From positions 310,001-374,000 of the forward strand of contig CAWAUR010000014.1 in NCBI GenBank assembly GCA_963785255.1: DNA of 64,000 bases, given 5' to 3'. The notes beneath the pieces were generated by a model. The model did no database searches, had not been told where the DNA came from, and saw only the letters and a list, made by a program, of their open reading frames with translations. The position numbers were made by a program, and so were the translations under genes. Below, piece by piece: positions 17,086-25,659 of the stretch. The DNA is from Bog-159 sp963785255 (lineage in GTDB: Bacteria > Acidobacteriota > Terriglobia > Bryobacterales > Bryobacteraceae). Within the stretch, counting starts at the first letter, position 1. Each line of letters opens with the position of its first letter.

Positions 17086-17240
17086 TTGCGGGCGAGCCGC
17101 AGGCCGCGCGTCTTGCGCACATCCGCCAACCGCTCCGCGATCCACTGCTCCACGCCGATCCGGCGAATGATCATGGCGCTTGCCCGCCAGCGATTGCGGC
17201 AGGCACTCCATCCCCGTAATGGCGTCTTCGAACTGTTGAT
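17082..17240 (-). pseudogene. Duplicated 3' end of rarA
   Basis: On the minus strand one frame gives F-E-D-A-I-T-G-M-E-C-L-P-Q-S-L-A-G-K-R and, after a shift, another gives G-V-E-Q-W-I-A-E-R-L-A-D-V-R-K-T-R to a stop. The intact rarA at 19955-21301 ends with the same two segments in the same order. Only the last 50 or so codons are present. Its stop codon overlaps that of the VWA gene. From 17241 to 17450 I see no recognisable gene. Confidence 0.7.
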
Positions 17241-17450
17241 GCAGTGGTCTCCACACCCCAGTGTTTGGGGCCTATCACGCGGCGATGTATGCAGCCCACG
17301 TAAACGCGGTTAAGCGTGACAGCGGGAAATGGCCACGCGACGTTGTTAAACTGACGCCTTAACCGGGTTCGCCTCGCGCGTTCGGCAATCCACATCCGTA
17401 ACTGCTTCTCGTAGCGGCAACCGCGGCGTGGGACTCGAATGGCCGACCGA

Positions 17451-18141
17451 TCACCGTTCTCTTCGTCCCGGCCCGAGTGCCATGTCATAGATCCTACCAC
17501 TGCGCATCGCCGCGAAAACGCCCGGGGCCGCCTCTTGCAACTTGCATCGGTTAGTCTCTTCAAATGCCTGAATGTCTTGCGACACAAGTTGAAGGGCTTG
17601 TATCCATTCGCGCGCATCCTTAGGTGCGCGAATTCCGATCTGGTTCCGCACCTGTGAGTCAAACGCCGGCCCGATACGCCCCTCCGTCAGCAGCAGCACA
17701 GCCTTGGAGACACCGACAACCCCCGCCAGGCCGTGCCGCGACCGGCCGTGGTAGGAGAGATTTTGAAATATACTCCAGAGCTGTTCGAGGGCCACCTGAG
17801 ATCCTTGAGTAAATGAGGCGAGGAGCCTCATGTTGAAGGGGCGCAGGGCCTGAACGTGCCTATCCGCCTGGACGATCAAGTCCTCCAGATACGGCGGGTC
17901 ATGCTTTGCATCCTGTCTCGTACGCCGCATCCGATTGGGTCGGCAGGCCTGCCACTACGCGGCCAAAGCTGCCCGCAACGTCCTGCTGGCTTTGAAGATT
18001 ACGGATCCACGATTGCCAGTCCTCCACGTACGATTCTTCGAACCGCAGTATTCTATCCCGAAAGGAGCCGGCATCCAGGTTCGCTATCCCCAGGCATTGC
18101 CTGTCCCTCGCTGATTTCATCACGCGAAACTCACGGGTCAC
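17451..18141 (-). pseudogene. Unknown protein coupled to the NucS-like gene, frameshifted
   Basis: An 80-residue frame (17899-18141) starts with a four-base ATGA overlap on the nucS-like gene and contains F-E-E-S-Y-V-E-D-W-Q-S-W-I. It is continued, after a shift around 17930, by a frame ending at 17451 that contains L-E-D-L-I-V-Q-A-D-R-H-V-Q-A-L and G-P-A-F-D-S-Q-V-R-N-Q. The composition of both parts looks protein-like and helical. I recognise no family. The coupling suggests it works with the nuclease; whether the shift is real or an assembly error is open. Confidence 0.45.
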
Positions 18142-18851
18142 TGAGGCGCGGTTCCGGAGTTAACCTGCGTGAGGTGAACTTCGACTTTGTATTCAAACGG
18201 GCTCACGTTTGGGATTACCGACACCGCGTAACGCAGGTTTTCGCTAATGGCTCGGGCGACGATGACGCCCCGTACGTTTTGGCCCTTCCCAACGGTTTGA
18301 GCCACCCAACCCATATAGCGTGCCAATTGACCTATGGCTCGATCAGGGCAATTGGCGCGCTTTAATTCGAAGACGACAAACGCCCCTGAGCCGTCCACAG
18401 CGAGAATGTCGATCGGTCCAGTGGCGGAAAGATATTCGACCCCGTCGCGTCCAGTCGGGTCAACGTACAGCCGAAGAGACGTTCCGTTGATTCGGATCGC
18501 GCCCAGATTCTGGGCAATGAAGTCGCGCAGTTGATACTCAAGAGCAAAAGCCGCCTCGGACTTTTCGGTGGATCCGGGTTCATCCTCGTCACCCTGATCC
18601 AGGACCTCGTCGATAACGGATTCCGGCATGTCAGACCCTGGAGGGACAAGTCGAACCTCCGTCGGGGTCTCGGTCACCGACCAACCCTGTTTGCGCAGTC
18701 CATTCCGTAATGCCCAAGCATTGTCGGCCGTGGCATCGAGACCGGGAGGAACGTGCTCAGGGTGCTGGCGCAACCACTCCTTCATCGGATACTTCTCTAT
18801 GCCGCCAGCTTCGCGTGGAATGATGACAACGAAACGTCGCCGTCCGTTCAT
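18138..18851 (-). CDS. NucS/DUF91-like PDDEXK nuclease
   Basis: The C-terminal half (about residues 100-225) resembles the endonuclease domain of NucS: L-E-Y-Q-L-R-D-F-I-A-Q-N-L at the start, G-P-I-D-I-L-A-V-D with the metal-binding aspartate, V-F-E-L-K-R with the E-x-K pair, then D-R-A-I-G-Q-L-A-R-Y-M-G-W-V. The N-terminal 100 residues (W-L-R-Q-H-P-E-H-V-P-P-G, L-R-K-Q-G-W-S-V) are not the NucS DNA-binding domain and may recognise another substrate. NucS itself acts in mismatch repair; homologues with other N-termini are also found near defence genes. The nuclease residues are intact. It is followed by an overlapping, broken gene. Confidence 0.65.
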   Translation of the reverse strand: MNGRRRFVVIIPREAGGIEKYPMKEWLRQHPEHVPPGLDATADNAWALRNGLRKQGWSVTETPTEVRLVPPGSDMPESVIDEVLDQGDEDEPGSTEKSEAAFALEYQLRDFIAQNLGAIRINGTSLRLYVDPTGRDGVEYLSATGPIDILAVDGSGAFVVFELKRANCPDRAIGQLARYMGWVAQTVGKGQNVRGVIVARAISENLRYAVSVIPNVSPFEYKVEVHLTQVNSGTAPQ

Positions 18852-18947
18852 TGGTGTTCCCAGTATATAGCACCTACAGCGAGGGGATCACACAGGTTCG
18901 ACGAGAACGTAAGCTATGACAGCGTACTCACGACGGGCGACGCGCTC

Positions 18948-19124
18948 TTAAATTTGCATTGCGCCCGGCCGCCGCAATCTCTTGGCAGCGGCGATTTGCT
19001 CCGGACTCAATCGAGTCGAACTCGGGGATTTTGCCGCGGCATGACGTGCCCTGGTCGAATTATCAGGTGCCTTCGATGTCTTCGTGGGCTTGCTCTTAGG
19101 GAGCCGATCCCACACTTCCGCCAC
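18948..19124 (-). CDS. Possible small basic protein
   Basis: A GTG-initiated frame of 58 codons encodes a lysine/serine-rich N-terminus (K-S-K-P-T-K-T-S-K) and an ending L-S-P-E-Q-I-A-A-A-K-R-L-R-R-P-G. It precedes the NucS-like gene on the same strand by 97 bases. No family is recognised and no clear ribosome site is seen; an in-frame stop lies a few codons upstream of the GTG. The rest of 18852-19258 shows nothing. Confidence 0.3.
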   Translation of the reverse strand: MAEVWDRLPKSKPTKTSKAPDNSTRARHAAAKSPSSTRLSPEQIAAAKRLRRPGAMQI

Positions 19125-19258
19125 GGAGTGCCTCGCGAATTAGTCCGCAGCAGCCGCGTCAGAAGGAAACCTCGGCAAAGGCATTTTCGCTGTGGGGAGT
19201 TTCGTCCTCATGTGTACACCTCGCCACATGCGTCAGGAATCAAGTTCGCGTAACGATT

Positions 19259-19684
19259 CTAATCTGGCTCATCGAGCGCCATGACCCGTAGCCCATCTAT
19301 ACCTCCAAAATCGCGGTCACGGCTCACCAGCGTTGCACCAAGAGCCAGCGCCGTCGCGGCCACCCAGAGGTCGTTTTCGTCCAAGGGTAGGCCACGCCGT
19401 TGTCGCGTCAACTTAACGCTCGCGTAGAAGTCGCCCGCCCGCTTGGGGACAGGTTCGCAGTGCACAGAGTCCAAAAGCAGACGGCCGGTCTCCTCCAGTT
19501 CGGTGCGCCGCCTGCCCGGCGGAAGTCTCGCAATCCCAAAAAGGACTTCGCCCCTAACGATCGCGCATGTAACCACTCGATCATCCCTATCCAGCCCGGC
19601 CATCCAGCTCTCCACTCGCGGAACGGCCCTCATCAAATCGCTGATTGCATTGGTATCGAGGAGGTAGGTCACTTCGGCGGCCAC
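19259..19684 (-). CDS. vapC: VapC-type PIN-domain toxin
   Basis: This 141-residue RNase toxin has the full PIN signature: Y-L-L-D-T-N-A-I-S-D at the N-terminus, E in V-R-G-E-V-L-F-G-I, D-E-N-D-L-W-V-A-A-T-A in the middle and S-R-D-R-D-F-G near the end. It starts at GTG and overlaps the upstream antitoxin by 16 bases. Everything looks intact. Confidence 0.88.
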   Translation of the reverse strand: MAAEVTYLLDTNAISDLMRAVPRVESWMAGLDRDDRVVTCAIVRGEVLFGIARLPPGRRRTELEETGRLLLDSVHCEPVPKRAGDFYASVKLTRQRRGLPLDENDLWVAATALALGATLVSRDRDFGGIDGLRVMALDEPD

Positions 19685-19929
19685 TTGTCGAAGGCGCCTT
19701 GATCGCGCACGGGCAGTCGCGAAGCGGCGATCGCGGCCTCCAGATCATCGACGGCGGAGGCGCTCGGATGGGGCAGTTTTCGAAGAACTTGTAATAAAAT
19801 TTCCGGGGAACTCGCCCTGTCCAAGAGGGACCTTAGGCCGTCCAAGGCCACCTCCTCTACGCTTTTCTGCTGCGCCGCGGCTATTCCTTCCAAGCCGTGA
19901 GCGATCTCATCTGGGATTTGAATCGTCAT
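19669..19929 (-). CDS. Antitoxin of the VapC pair
   Basis: The 86-residue protein begins M-T-I-Q-I-P-D-E-I, a ribbon strand, followed by a helix with S-V-E-E-V-A-L-D-G-L. The C-terminal part (D-D-L-E-A-A-I-A-A-S, F-D-K-W-P) would wrap the toxin. It precedes and overlaps vapC, so the assignment rests on position plus the ribbon-helix-helix-like start; it is not the SpoVT/AbrB VapB type. Confidence 0.7.
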   Translation of the reverse strand: MTIQIPDEIAHGLEGIAAAQQKSVEEVALDGLRSLLDRASSPEILLQVLRKLPHPSASAVDDLEAAIAASRLPVRDQGAFDKWPPK

Positions 19930-19954
19930 CCCTCAGTGTACCGCCCGCCGCCGT

Positions 19955-21301
19955 TCACTCGCTATTCTTCCCAGGGTCCCGCGCGGCCTCCCGCGCCTTG
20001 CGCACCTCCTGCAGGCGCTCTGCAATGCGCTTCTCCACGCCGCGATCGGTCGGATGGTAATAACGCTTGCCCTCGAGCGACGGCGGCAGGCATTCCATGC
20101 CCGTAATGGCATCCTCGAACTTGTGCGCGTGCTCATAGCCCGCGCTGTAGCCCCATTGCTTCATGGCCGCTGTGGGCGCATTGCGCAGATGCAGCGGCAC
20201 CGGTTCGGCCATGGTCTCCTGCACGTCCGCCTCGACCGCGCCCAGCGCGCGATACGAGGCGTCGGACTTGGGTGCGACCGACAGATAAATGGCCGCCTGC
20301 GCCAGCGCCAGATCGCCTTCGCCGATTCCCAGAAAGTGCACGGCCTGCATGGCGGCCACGGCTTGCTCCAGCGCGCGCGGATCCGCCAGTCCGATGTCTT
20401 CGACGGACATGCGCATCAGCCGCCGCGCGATATACAAACGATCCTCGCCGGCTTCCAGCATGCGCGCCAGCCAGTAAAGCGCCGCATCCACATCGCTCGA
20501 CCGCACGGATTTGTGCAGCGCCGAAATCAGGTTGTAGTGCTCTTCGCCCGACTTATCGTAGAGCAGCACCTTGCGCTGGATGGCGTCCTGCACAGCGGCT
20601 TCGGAAAGCTCGTGCGCGGACGATGCGGCCACCGCGGCTTCCAGCGTATTGTAAGCCGCACGTGCGTCGCCATTGGCGTAAATCGCGATTTGTTCCAGCA
20701 AAGCGGGCGCGGCGGCGATTTCCAATTCGCCCAGCCCGCGCTCGCGATCGGCCAACGCGCGCTGCAGCAAACCCACGATCTCTTCGGCGGTAAGCGCGCG
20801 CAACGCATACACGCGCGACCGCGACAGCAGCGCCGCAATCACCTCGAACGACGGATTCTCCGTGGTCGCGCCGATCAGGATAATATCGCCGCGCTCCACA
20901 TACGGCAGAAACGCATCCTGCTGCGCTTTATTGAAGCGGTGGATTTCATCGATAAAAAGGATCGTGCGGCGGCCCAGGCGGCGCAGGCGCTCGGCATCGG
21001 CCATCACCGCTTTGATCTCCTTGATGCCGCTCAGCACCGCGCTGAACGGGATGAACTCGCAGCGCGTAAGCCGCGCGATCAGGCGCGCCAGGCTGGTCTT
21101 GCCGACGCCCGGCGGTCCCCACAGGATCACGGAGCTCAGCTCGTCACGCTCGATCTGCTGGCGCAAAGGTTTACCCGGGCCCAGCACATGCTCCTGCCCG
21201 GCGAACTCGTCCAACGATGCCGGCCGCATGCGATCGGCGAGCGGACGCTTCTTGTCGGTCTTCTCCGGATCGTGCGGCGGCGTGGAGTCAAACAGGCTCA
21301 A
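19955..21301 (-). CDS. rarA: Replication-associated recombination protein A
   Basis: RarA (MgsA) is a clamp-loader-like AAA+ ATPase acting at stalled forks. R-P-L-A-D-R-M-R-P and D-E-F-A-G-Q-E-H open the 448-residue protein; Walker A is G-P-P-G-V-G-K-T-S-L-A (about residues 62-72), Walker B F-I-D-E-I-H-R-F-N-K, sensor I G-A-T-T-E-N-P-S-F. The C-terminal tetramer domain ends with F-E-D-A-I-T-G-M-E-C-L-P and Y-Y-H-P-T-D-R-G, the part duplicated at 17082-17240. It overlaps the upstream methyltransferase gene by four bases. Confidence 0.94.
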   Translation of the reverse strand: MSLFDSTPPHDPEKTDKKRPLADRMRPASLDEFAGQEHVLGPGKPLRQQIERDELSSVILWGPPGVGKTSLARLIARLTRCEFIPFSAVLSGIKEIKAVMADAERLRRLGRRTILFIDEIHRFNKAQQDAFLPYVERGDIILIGATTENPSFEVIAALLSRSRVYALRALTAEEIVGLLQRALADRERGLGELEIAAAPALLEQIAIYANGDARAAYNTLEAAVAASSAHELSEAAVQDAIQRKVLLYDKSGEEHYNLISALHKSVRSSDVDAALYWLARMLEAGEDRLYIARRLMRMSVEDIGLADPRALEQAVAAMQAVHFLGIGEGDLALAQAAIYLSVAPKSDASYRALGAVEADVQETMAEPVPLHLRNAPTAAMKQWGYSAGYEHAHKFEDAITGMECLPPSLEGKRYYHPTDRGVEKRIAERLQEVRKAREAARDPGKNSE

Positions 21302-22104
21302 GCGTCGAGCGACCTCTGGCGCCGGGCTTCATACAGCAGGATGCCGGACGCCATGGCCGCGTTGAGCGACTCGACGCCCGACGTGGGGATGGAAATATCG
21401 ATGGCCGCCGACCGCAGTTGCGGACTTACGCCGCGCGCTTCGTTGCCCACGATCAGCGCGCAGCGGCGCGTGAAATCCACTTCGCCGAGGGGCTTCGAAG
21501 GAAGCTGTGAATTGCAGGGCACGCCCGCGTAGACATCCAATTTGTTCTGTTGCAGCGCGGCGCGCGCCAGCACCGCATCCAGGCCATAGGCGAAGGGCAC
21601 GCGAAAGAGCGATCCGGCGGATGCCCGCAGCGCTTTGGGATTGAACGGGCTCACGGTGCCTTTCAGAAACATGATGCCGCTGGCGCCGAAGGCCTCGGCC
21701 GCGCGCGCGATGGTGCCCGCGTTTCCGGGGTCCTGCAAGCCGTCCAGCACCACCACCAGGCTGCGCCCGCGAAACAATTGCGGCAGATTCCAGATGGGCG
21801 GCTGGACCAGCGCGATCACGCCCTGGCTGGCTTCCGTGCCCGAGATGAACGGAAAGAGCTGATCGGCCACCACCGCCACGCGCATGCCGGTGAGGCGCTT
21901 CACGTGCCTTTCCACCGCAGATTGCACGGATTCCGAACACAGCACCACCTTCACGGCGCAACCGCTGCGCAGGGCTTCTTCGAGCAGATGGAACGTCTCG
22001 GCTACCAGGTAGCCTTCCTGGGTGAGTCCGCCGCGGGCGATGGCGCGGCGAACGTCTTTCAGCAACGGATTGGCGGCACTGGAAATCGTCTCGGGCTTAG
22101 GCAT
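21298..22104 (-). CDS. SpoU/TrmH-family RNA 2'-O-methyltransferase
   Basis: This 268-residue protein has the trefoil-knot SpoU fold. L-D-G-L-Q-D-P-G-N-A-G-T-I-A-R-A-A is motif 1, I-V-G-N-E-A-R-G motif 2, and I-P-T-S-G-V-E-S-L-N-A-A-M-A motif 3 with the SAM knot. An N-terminal substrate-binding domain (residues 1-95) fits the RlmB/TsnR branch, so 23S rRNA is the likely substrate. It is the first gene of a two-gene unit with rarA. Confidence 0.88.
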   Translation of the reverse strand: MPKPETISSAANPLLKDVRRAIARGGLTQEGYLVAETFHLLEEALRSGCAVKVVLCSESVQSAVERHVKRLTGMRVAVVADQLFPFISGTEASQGVIALVQPPIWNLPQLFRGRSLVVVLDGLQDPGNAGTIARAAEAFGASGIMFLKGTVSPFNPKALRASAGSLFRVPFAYGLDAVLARAALQQNKLDVYAGVPCNSQLPSKPLGEVDFTRRCALIVGNEARGVSPQLRSAAIDISIPTSGVESLNAAMASGILLYEARRQRSLDA

Positions 22105-22137
22105 CGTACTGTGTCTGGGATCAGAATAGCGCAGAAT

Positions 22138-22327
22138 TTAGCCACAGATGCACACAGATGCACACGGATAAGATCTGGCGTTGGACGCAGGGGGCCTGGC
22201 TCCTCGACTCTCGACACTGTGCCCGCCACTGTGGGGCAGGCTCGTAGCCGGCTCGTAGCCTGCGCGGGGCTCGCAGGCCCGCTCTTCGGTGAGATCCGCT
22301 CTCCTGGACAGGCCGGGAGGCCTGTCC
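22138..22327. repeat. Cluster of intergenic repeats
   Basis: Three repeat types lie side by side. At 22141-22170 ACAGATGCACAC is tandemly repeated. At 22231-22286 is a palindromic repeat: GTGGGGCAGGCTCGTAGCC, then GGCTCGTAGCCTG joined to CGCGGGGCTCGCAGGCCCGC. At 22306-22327 GGACAGGCC and GGCCTGTCC form a hairpin that ends at the HicB-like stop codon. The second type is the uninterrupted form of the site occupied by the group II intron at 38936-40870. Confidence 0.7.
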
Positions 22328-22593
22328 TACCCGGTAGTGAACCGGGCGGCTGGCGACACGAATTCCGGCGCACGCCAGCCCTCTCCTTCGGGTTCATAAC
22401 CGGCTTCCTTCAGGATCTCGTCGAGGGTGCCTAGGTCTGCGCTCGAGACAAGAAAGCCCTTAACGGCGTCCAGAATGTTCCGGCGGGCATCCTCGTCTGT
22501 CGCGCCGCAGCTTGAAACATCCAGCGCCGGAACGTAGGCGACGAACGTGTCACCTTCCTTGAAAATGTGGGTGTCGAAGGAAAAGCGCTGCAT
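22327..22593 (-). CDS. HicB-like antitoxin, no HicA beside it
   Basis: The 88-residue protein has the partial RNase-H-like HicB fold: F-V-A-Y-V-P-A-L-D-V-S-S-C-G-A-T and A-R-R-N-I-L-D-A-V-K-G-F-L. HicB neutralises the HicA RNA-binding toxin. No HicA-sized frame with a double-stranded-RNA-binding pattern is seen upstream or downstream; downstream is only repeat sequence. It is either an orphan or a solitary regulator. Confidence 0.75.
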   Translation of the reverse strand: MQRFSFDTHIFKEGDTFVAYVPALDVSSCGATDEDARRNILDAVKGFLVSSADLGTLDEILKEAGYEPEGEGWRAPEFVSPAARFTTG

Positions 22594-22685
22594 CTGGTTG
22601 TTCCTGTCATCTAGTATAGGTCAATGGCGCGGCGCGCATCGTCTCAGGCTGCATCTTACAATGTGTCTGGGGCCGGAATCGCGCA

Positions 22686-23273
22686 ATGAAACGCACGGTG
22701 TGGAACATCCTGGTGTTGGCGCTTTCGGCGGCTATGCTGGCAACCTCCTGGATTGCGATCCGCATCGAGCAGCAGGCGGCGCACGATGAGGCGCAGCCCG
22801 CGGATGTCATCGTGGTGTTGGGCGCGGCCGAATATCGCGGCCGGCCGTCGCCGGTGCTGAAGGCGCGCCTGGAACACGCGCTGGAGCTCTACCGCAAGGG
22901 TCTGGCGCCGCGCATCATGACCACCGGCGGCGCGGGCGGCGATCCGGTGTTCACCGAAGGCGGCGTGGGCCGCGATTATCTGACCAGCCAGGGAGTGCCT
23001 CCCGAAAACATCGTGGTGGAGCCGGAAGGCAGCACCACCGTGGCATCCACGGCGCTGGCGGGCGAGATCATGCGGCGCATGGGAATGCAATCGGCCATCG
23101 TAGTGAGCGACGGATACCATATCTACCGCGTGAAGAAGATGCTCGAAGGCCGCGGGCTGACGGTGTATGGTTCGCCGCGTCCGGAGCGGGCGCGCGATAG
23201 CCTGGGATACCGCTGGAACTACGTAAAGCAGGCGGTGGGATATTTGTTGTGGTCGTGCGGGGTTCCGGTTTAG
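22686..23273 (+). CDS. YdcF/ElyC-family (DUF218) envelope protein
   Basis: The 195-residue protein has an N-terminal membrane anchor (residues 7-26) and a DUF218 domain: D-V-I-V-V-L-G-A-A, R-I-M-T-T-G-G-A-G-G, then S-T-T-V-A-S-T-A-L-A-G-E, and V-V-S-D-G-Y-H-I-Y-R. Family members act in cell envelope metabolism (ElyC) or as SAM-binding proteins (YdcF); the exact reaction is unknown. It overlaps the next gene by 25 bases. Confidence 0.85.
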   Translation: MKRTVWNILVLALSAAMLATSWIAIRIEQQAAHDEAQPADVIVVLGAAEYRGRPSPVLKARLEHALELYRKGLAPRIMTTGGAGGDPVFTEGGVGRDYLTSQGVPPENIVVEPEGSTTVASTALAGEIMRRMGMQSAIVVSDGYHIYRVKKMLEGRGLTVYGSPRPERARDSLGYRWNYVKQAVGYLLWSCGVPV

Positions 23274-23644
23274 GCTGGAACACTGCGGCGGAGCTTGGTG
23301 CGCGATACGACTGGCTGGTGCGCGGCACCATTGGGGCCGTATTCATCCTGTTCGGTTCCCAGAAGTTTCCCTCCGATCCGGATTCGGAATGGGTGAAGAT
23401 ATTAGGGCAGATTGGCCTGGGTCATTGGTTCCGGTACTTCACCGGTGTGGTCGAGATCCTGGGCGGAGTTCTAGTCGTAATTCCGTGGACGGTCTACGCG
23501 GGTTTAGCGCTATTGGCATGCACCATGCTGGGCGCTTGCACGATCATGGCGTCCGTTTTGGGGAGCCCGTTTGCAGCGATTTTCCCCGGTGCGTTTCTCG
23601 TCGGCTTAGTGGCGGTCTGGTTGAGCCGCCGACAGCATCCGTAA
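23249..23644 (+). CDS. DoxX-like membrane protein
   Basis: This 131-residue protein has four hydrophobic segments (about 25-40, 60-80, 82-103, 107-124) and the DoxX-like F-I-L-F-G-S-Q-K-F after the first, followed by G-V-V-E-I-L-G-G-V-L. It begins at GTG inside the end of the YdcF-like gene; an alternative start two codons later is possible. DoxX-like proteins are small inner membrane proteins of mostly unknown role, sometimes tied to redox stress. Confidence 0.7.
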   Translation: MVVRGSGLGWNTAAELGARYDWLVRGTIGAVFILFGSQKFPSDPDSEWVKILGQIGLGHWFRYFTGVVEILGGVLVVIPWTVYAGLALLACTMLGACTIMASVLGSPFAAIFPGAFLVGLVAVWLSRRQHP

Positions 23645-23794
23645 CCGGAACTTAACAATTCCGTCATCAACCCATAATCGCGCCTCGTTACTCTGATTTG
23701 GCCGAAACTGCGCAGGGCATTGGTATGCCTGCGGAGCGTCCCCGCTCGCTTGGGGATCTTCGGCTGCAACTTCGAAATCTCACAAGGAGCTTCA

Positions 23795-25486
23795 ATGAAG
23801 AGAAGAGTACTTGCGACATTAAGCGGAGTCCTGCTCCTTTTGGGCACCGTCAACGTGTCCGCGCGCGCCCAGGAACCCGCTGCCGCCAACCCTGAGATCG
23901 AGCGTCTGAAAGCGCAATTGGCCGCTCAACAGGCGCAGATCGATCGGCTTCGCAAAACGTTGGATGAGCAGATGAAAGTTTTGGATCAAGCCAGCCAGCC
24001 GAAGGAAGACCAGAAGAAGACCGAAGAGGCCAGCCAGCCGAACGTGCCCAGTTTGGGGCAGGTGGCCAGCACTTCGGCCGTGATTCCCTCTGGCGACGTA
24101 GCGCCCGTGCTGCATCCGGGAGTAGCGGCCGCGTTAACGCCTTCGCTGCAAACGCCGGGCGGGCCGCCCGAATCGCCGCTGCAACTGCATATAGGGAGCG
24201 CCACGATCACCCCCATAGGGTTTATGGATATGACCGCCGTCTTCCGCTCGGCAGACGGTGGCAGCAGCATCGGCACCAACTTCGGCAGCATCCCCTACAA
24301 CAACGTGTCGACGGGTTTGGGGAAGTTGAGCGAGACACGCTTCAGCGCACAGAACAGCCGGATCGGCGCGCGGGTCGACGCCGACGTTCATGGCACGCAT
24401 GTGCTGGGCTACTGGGAGTCTGACTTTTTGGGCAACCAGTCCACCAACGTGGCCGTGACGTCGAACAGCATCACGTTTCGCCTCCGGCTCTACTATGTGG
24501 ATCTGCGGAACGGCAAATGGGAGTTGCTGGGCGGACAATCCTGGAGCATGATGACGCCGGGCCGCAAAGGGATCTCCCCGCTGCCTGCCGACGTCTTCTA
24601 TAGCCAGGACATGGACACGAATTACCAAGTGGGCATCACTTGGACGCGCGCTCCACAGTTCCGCGTGGTGTATCATGCCAGCGACGTCGTAAGTTTGGGA
24701 TTTGCCCTGGAGTCTCCCGACCAATATGGCGGCGGTTCGGGCGGCGCCGGTTCGATCGCGCTGCCCAGCCTGCTCTCGACCGCTTATACCAACAACCAGA
24801 TCGACCTGGGCGGCGCGAATTTTACGGTGCCGAACCTGCACCCGGACGTGCAGGCGAAGCTGGCCTTCGATCCGGTGGTCAACGGCAACTTGCTGCATTT
24901 CGAGGTCGGTGGAGTGTTCAGCTCGTTCAAAACCTATAATCCTCTTACCAGCACAAGCTTCACCAAACAGGGAGGCGGCGGCGAGGCCAACTTCAACCTG
25001 GAACTGACAAAGGGCTTCCACGCGATTCTCAACACGTTCCTCAGCGATGGCGAAGGCCGGTATCTTTTCGGCGAAGCGCCCGATCTGATCATCACTGGGC
25101 AGGGCGCCCCCTTGCCGCTGCACGCCGCCTCCGTTCTTCCCGGCTTCGAGTACACGATACACAACAGCCTGATCTACGCGTACTATGGGGAAGACTTTAT
25201 CGGCACGGCCACGAGTCTGGACCCGGGTAACAAGGACGCCTACATCGGGTACGGTTATCCGAAATCGGCCAACAGCCAAAACCACCACATCCAGGAAGGC
25301 ACGATCGGCCTGATTCAGACGTTCTGGAAGAATCCGACCTACGGGGCGTTGAGCTTGATCACGCAGCTTTCCTACCTCACGCGCAATCCGTGGTATGTGG
25401 CGACGGGCGCGCCGGCCAATGCGCACGACACCATGGTGTGGGTCGACTTGCGCTACACGCTGCCGGGCCAGGCGCCGCATTACTGA
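23795..25486 (+). CDS. Outer membrane porin with N-terminal coiled coil, upstream of pst
   Basis: The start at 23795 is chosen because AAGGAGC precedes it and a signal peptide follows (residues 1-26, ending A-R-A-Q). Residues about 33-62 form a coiled coil (E-I-E-R-L-K-A-Q-L-A-A-Q-Q-A-Q-I), then a flexible linker. From residue 130 the protein alternates beta strands and ends in a strand closing with aromatic and hydrophobic residues, as in DcaP/OprP-type trimeric porins. The length (563) and the neighbouring phosphate transporter suggest uptake of phosphate or another anion; selectivity is inferred from position only. Confidence 0.7.
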   Translation: MKRRVLATLSGVLLLLGTVNVSARAQEPAAANPEIERLKAQLAAQQAQIDRLRKTLDEQMKVLDQASQPKEDQKKTEEASQPNVPSLGQVASTSAVIPSGDVAPVLHPGVAAALTPSLQTPGGPPESPLQLHIGSATITPIGFMDMTAVFRSADGGSSIGTNFGSIPYNNVSTGLGKLSETRFSAQNSRIGARVDADVHGTHVLGYWESDFLGNQSTNVAVTSNSITFRLRLYYVDLRNGKWELLGGQSWSMMTPGRKGISPLPADVFYSQDMDTNYQVGITWTRAPQFRVVYHASDVVSLGFALESPDQYGGGSGGAGSIALPSLLSTAYTNNQIDLGGANFTVPNLHPDVQAKLAFDPVVNGNLLHFEVGGVFSSFKTYNPLTSTSFTKQGGGGEANFNLELTKGFHAILNTFLSDGEGRYLFGEAPDLIITGQGAPLPLHAASVLPGFEYTIHNSLIYAYYGEDFIGTATSLDPGNKDAYIGYGYPKSANSQNHHIQEGTIGLIQTFWKNPTYGALSLITQLSYLTRNPWYVATGAPANAHDTMVWVDLRYTLPGQAPHY

Positions 25487-25498
25487 GGTCCTAAGGGG

Positions 25499-25649
25499 TG
25501 CTTGACCGTTTGGGGGAGACCGCTCCCTGACGGTCGCGGCTCAGTAAACCCCGCGAAATCATTACGTCCGTTACTGAGCCGCGATCGTTACTGAGCCGCG
25601 TCCGTTACTGAGCGGTTTCTTCAGCCGGAAATCCCAAAACGGTTAAGCA
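25499..25649. repeat. MITE-like element with terminal inverted repeats
   Basis: The left end TGCTTGACCGTTTGGGGGA (25499-25517) and right end TCCCAAAACGGTTAAGCA (25632-25649) are inverted copies of each other. The interior has GACCGCTCC and three 17-bp direct copies of GTTACTGAGCCGCG (starting 25570, 25587, 25604) plus one inverted copy near 25531-25550. Related copies are at 58692-58766 and 15394-15436. No protein is encoded. Confidence 0.7.
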
Positions 25650-25659
25650 GCCGTGAATA

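Noticed and set aside
17276..17400. Possible protein-like frame on either strand (17171-17662 minus or about 17230-17345 plus)
   Set aside because: Both frames are open by chance in this composition; no motif or ribosome site supports either.
20054..21532. 492-codon open frame on the plus strand over rarA and the methyltransferase
   Set aside because: It is antisense to two clearly identified genes, is rich in R, Q and H as expected from GC-rich shadow frames, and shows no family motif.
24134..25480. 448-codon open frame antisense to the porin
   Set aside because: Shadow of a high-GC gene; the plus-strand frame has signal peptide, ribosome site and porin pattern.
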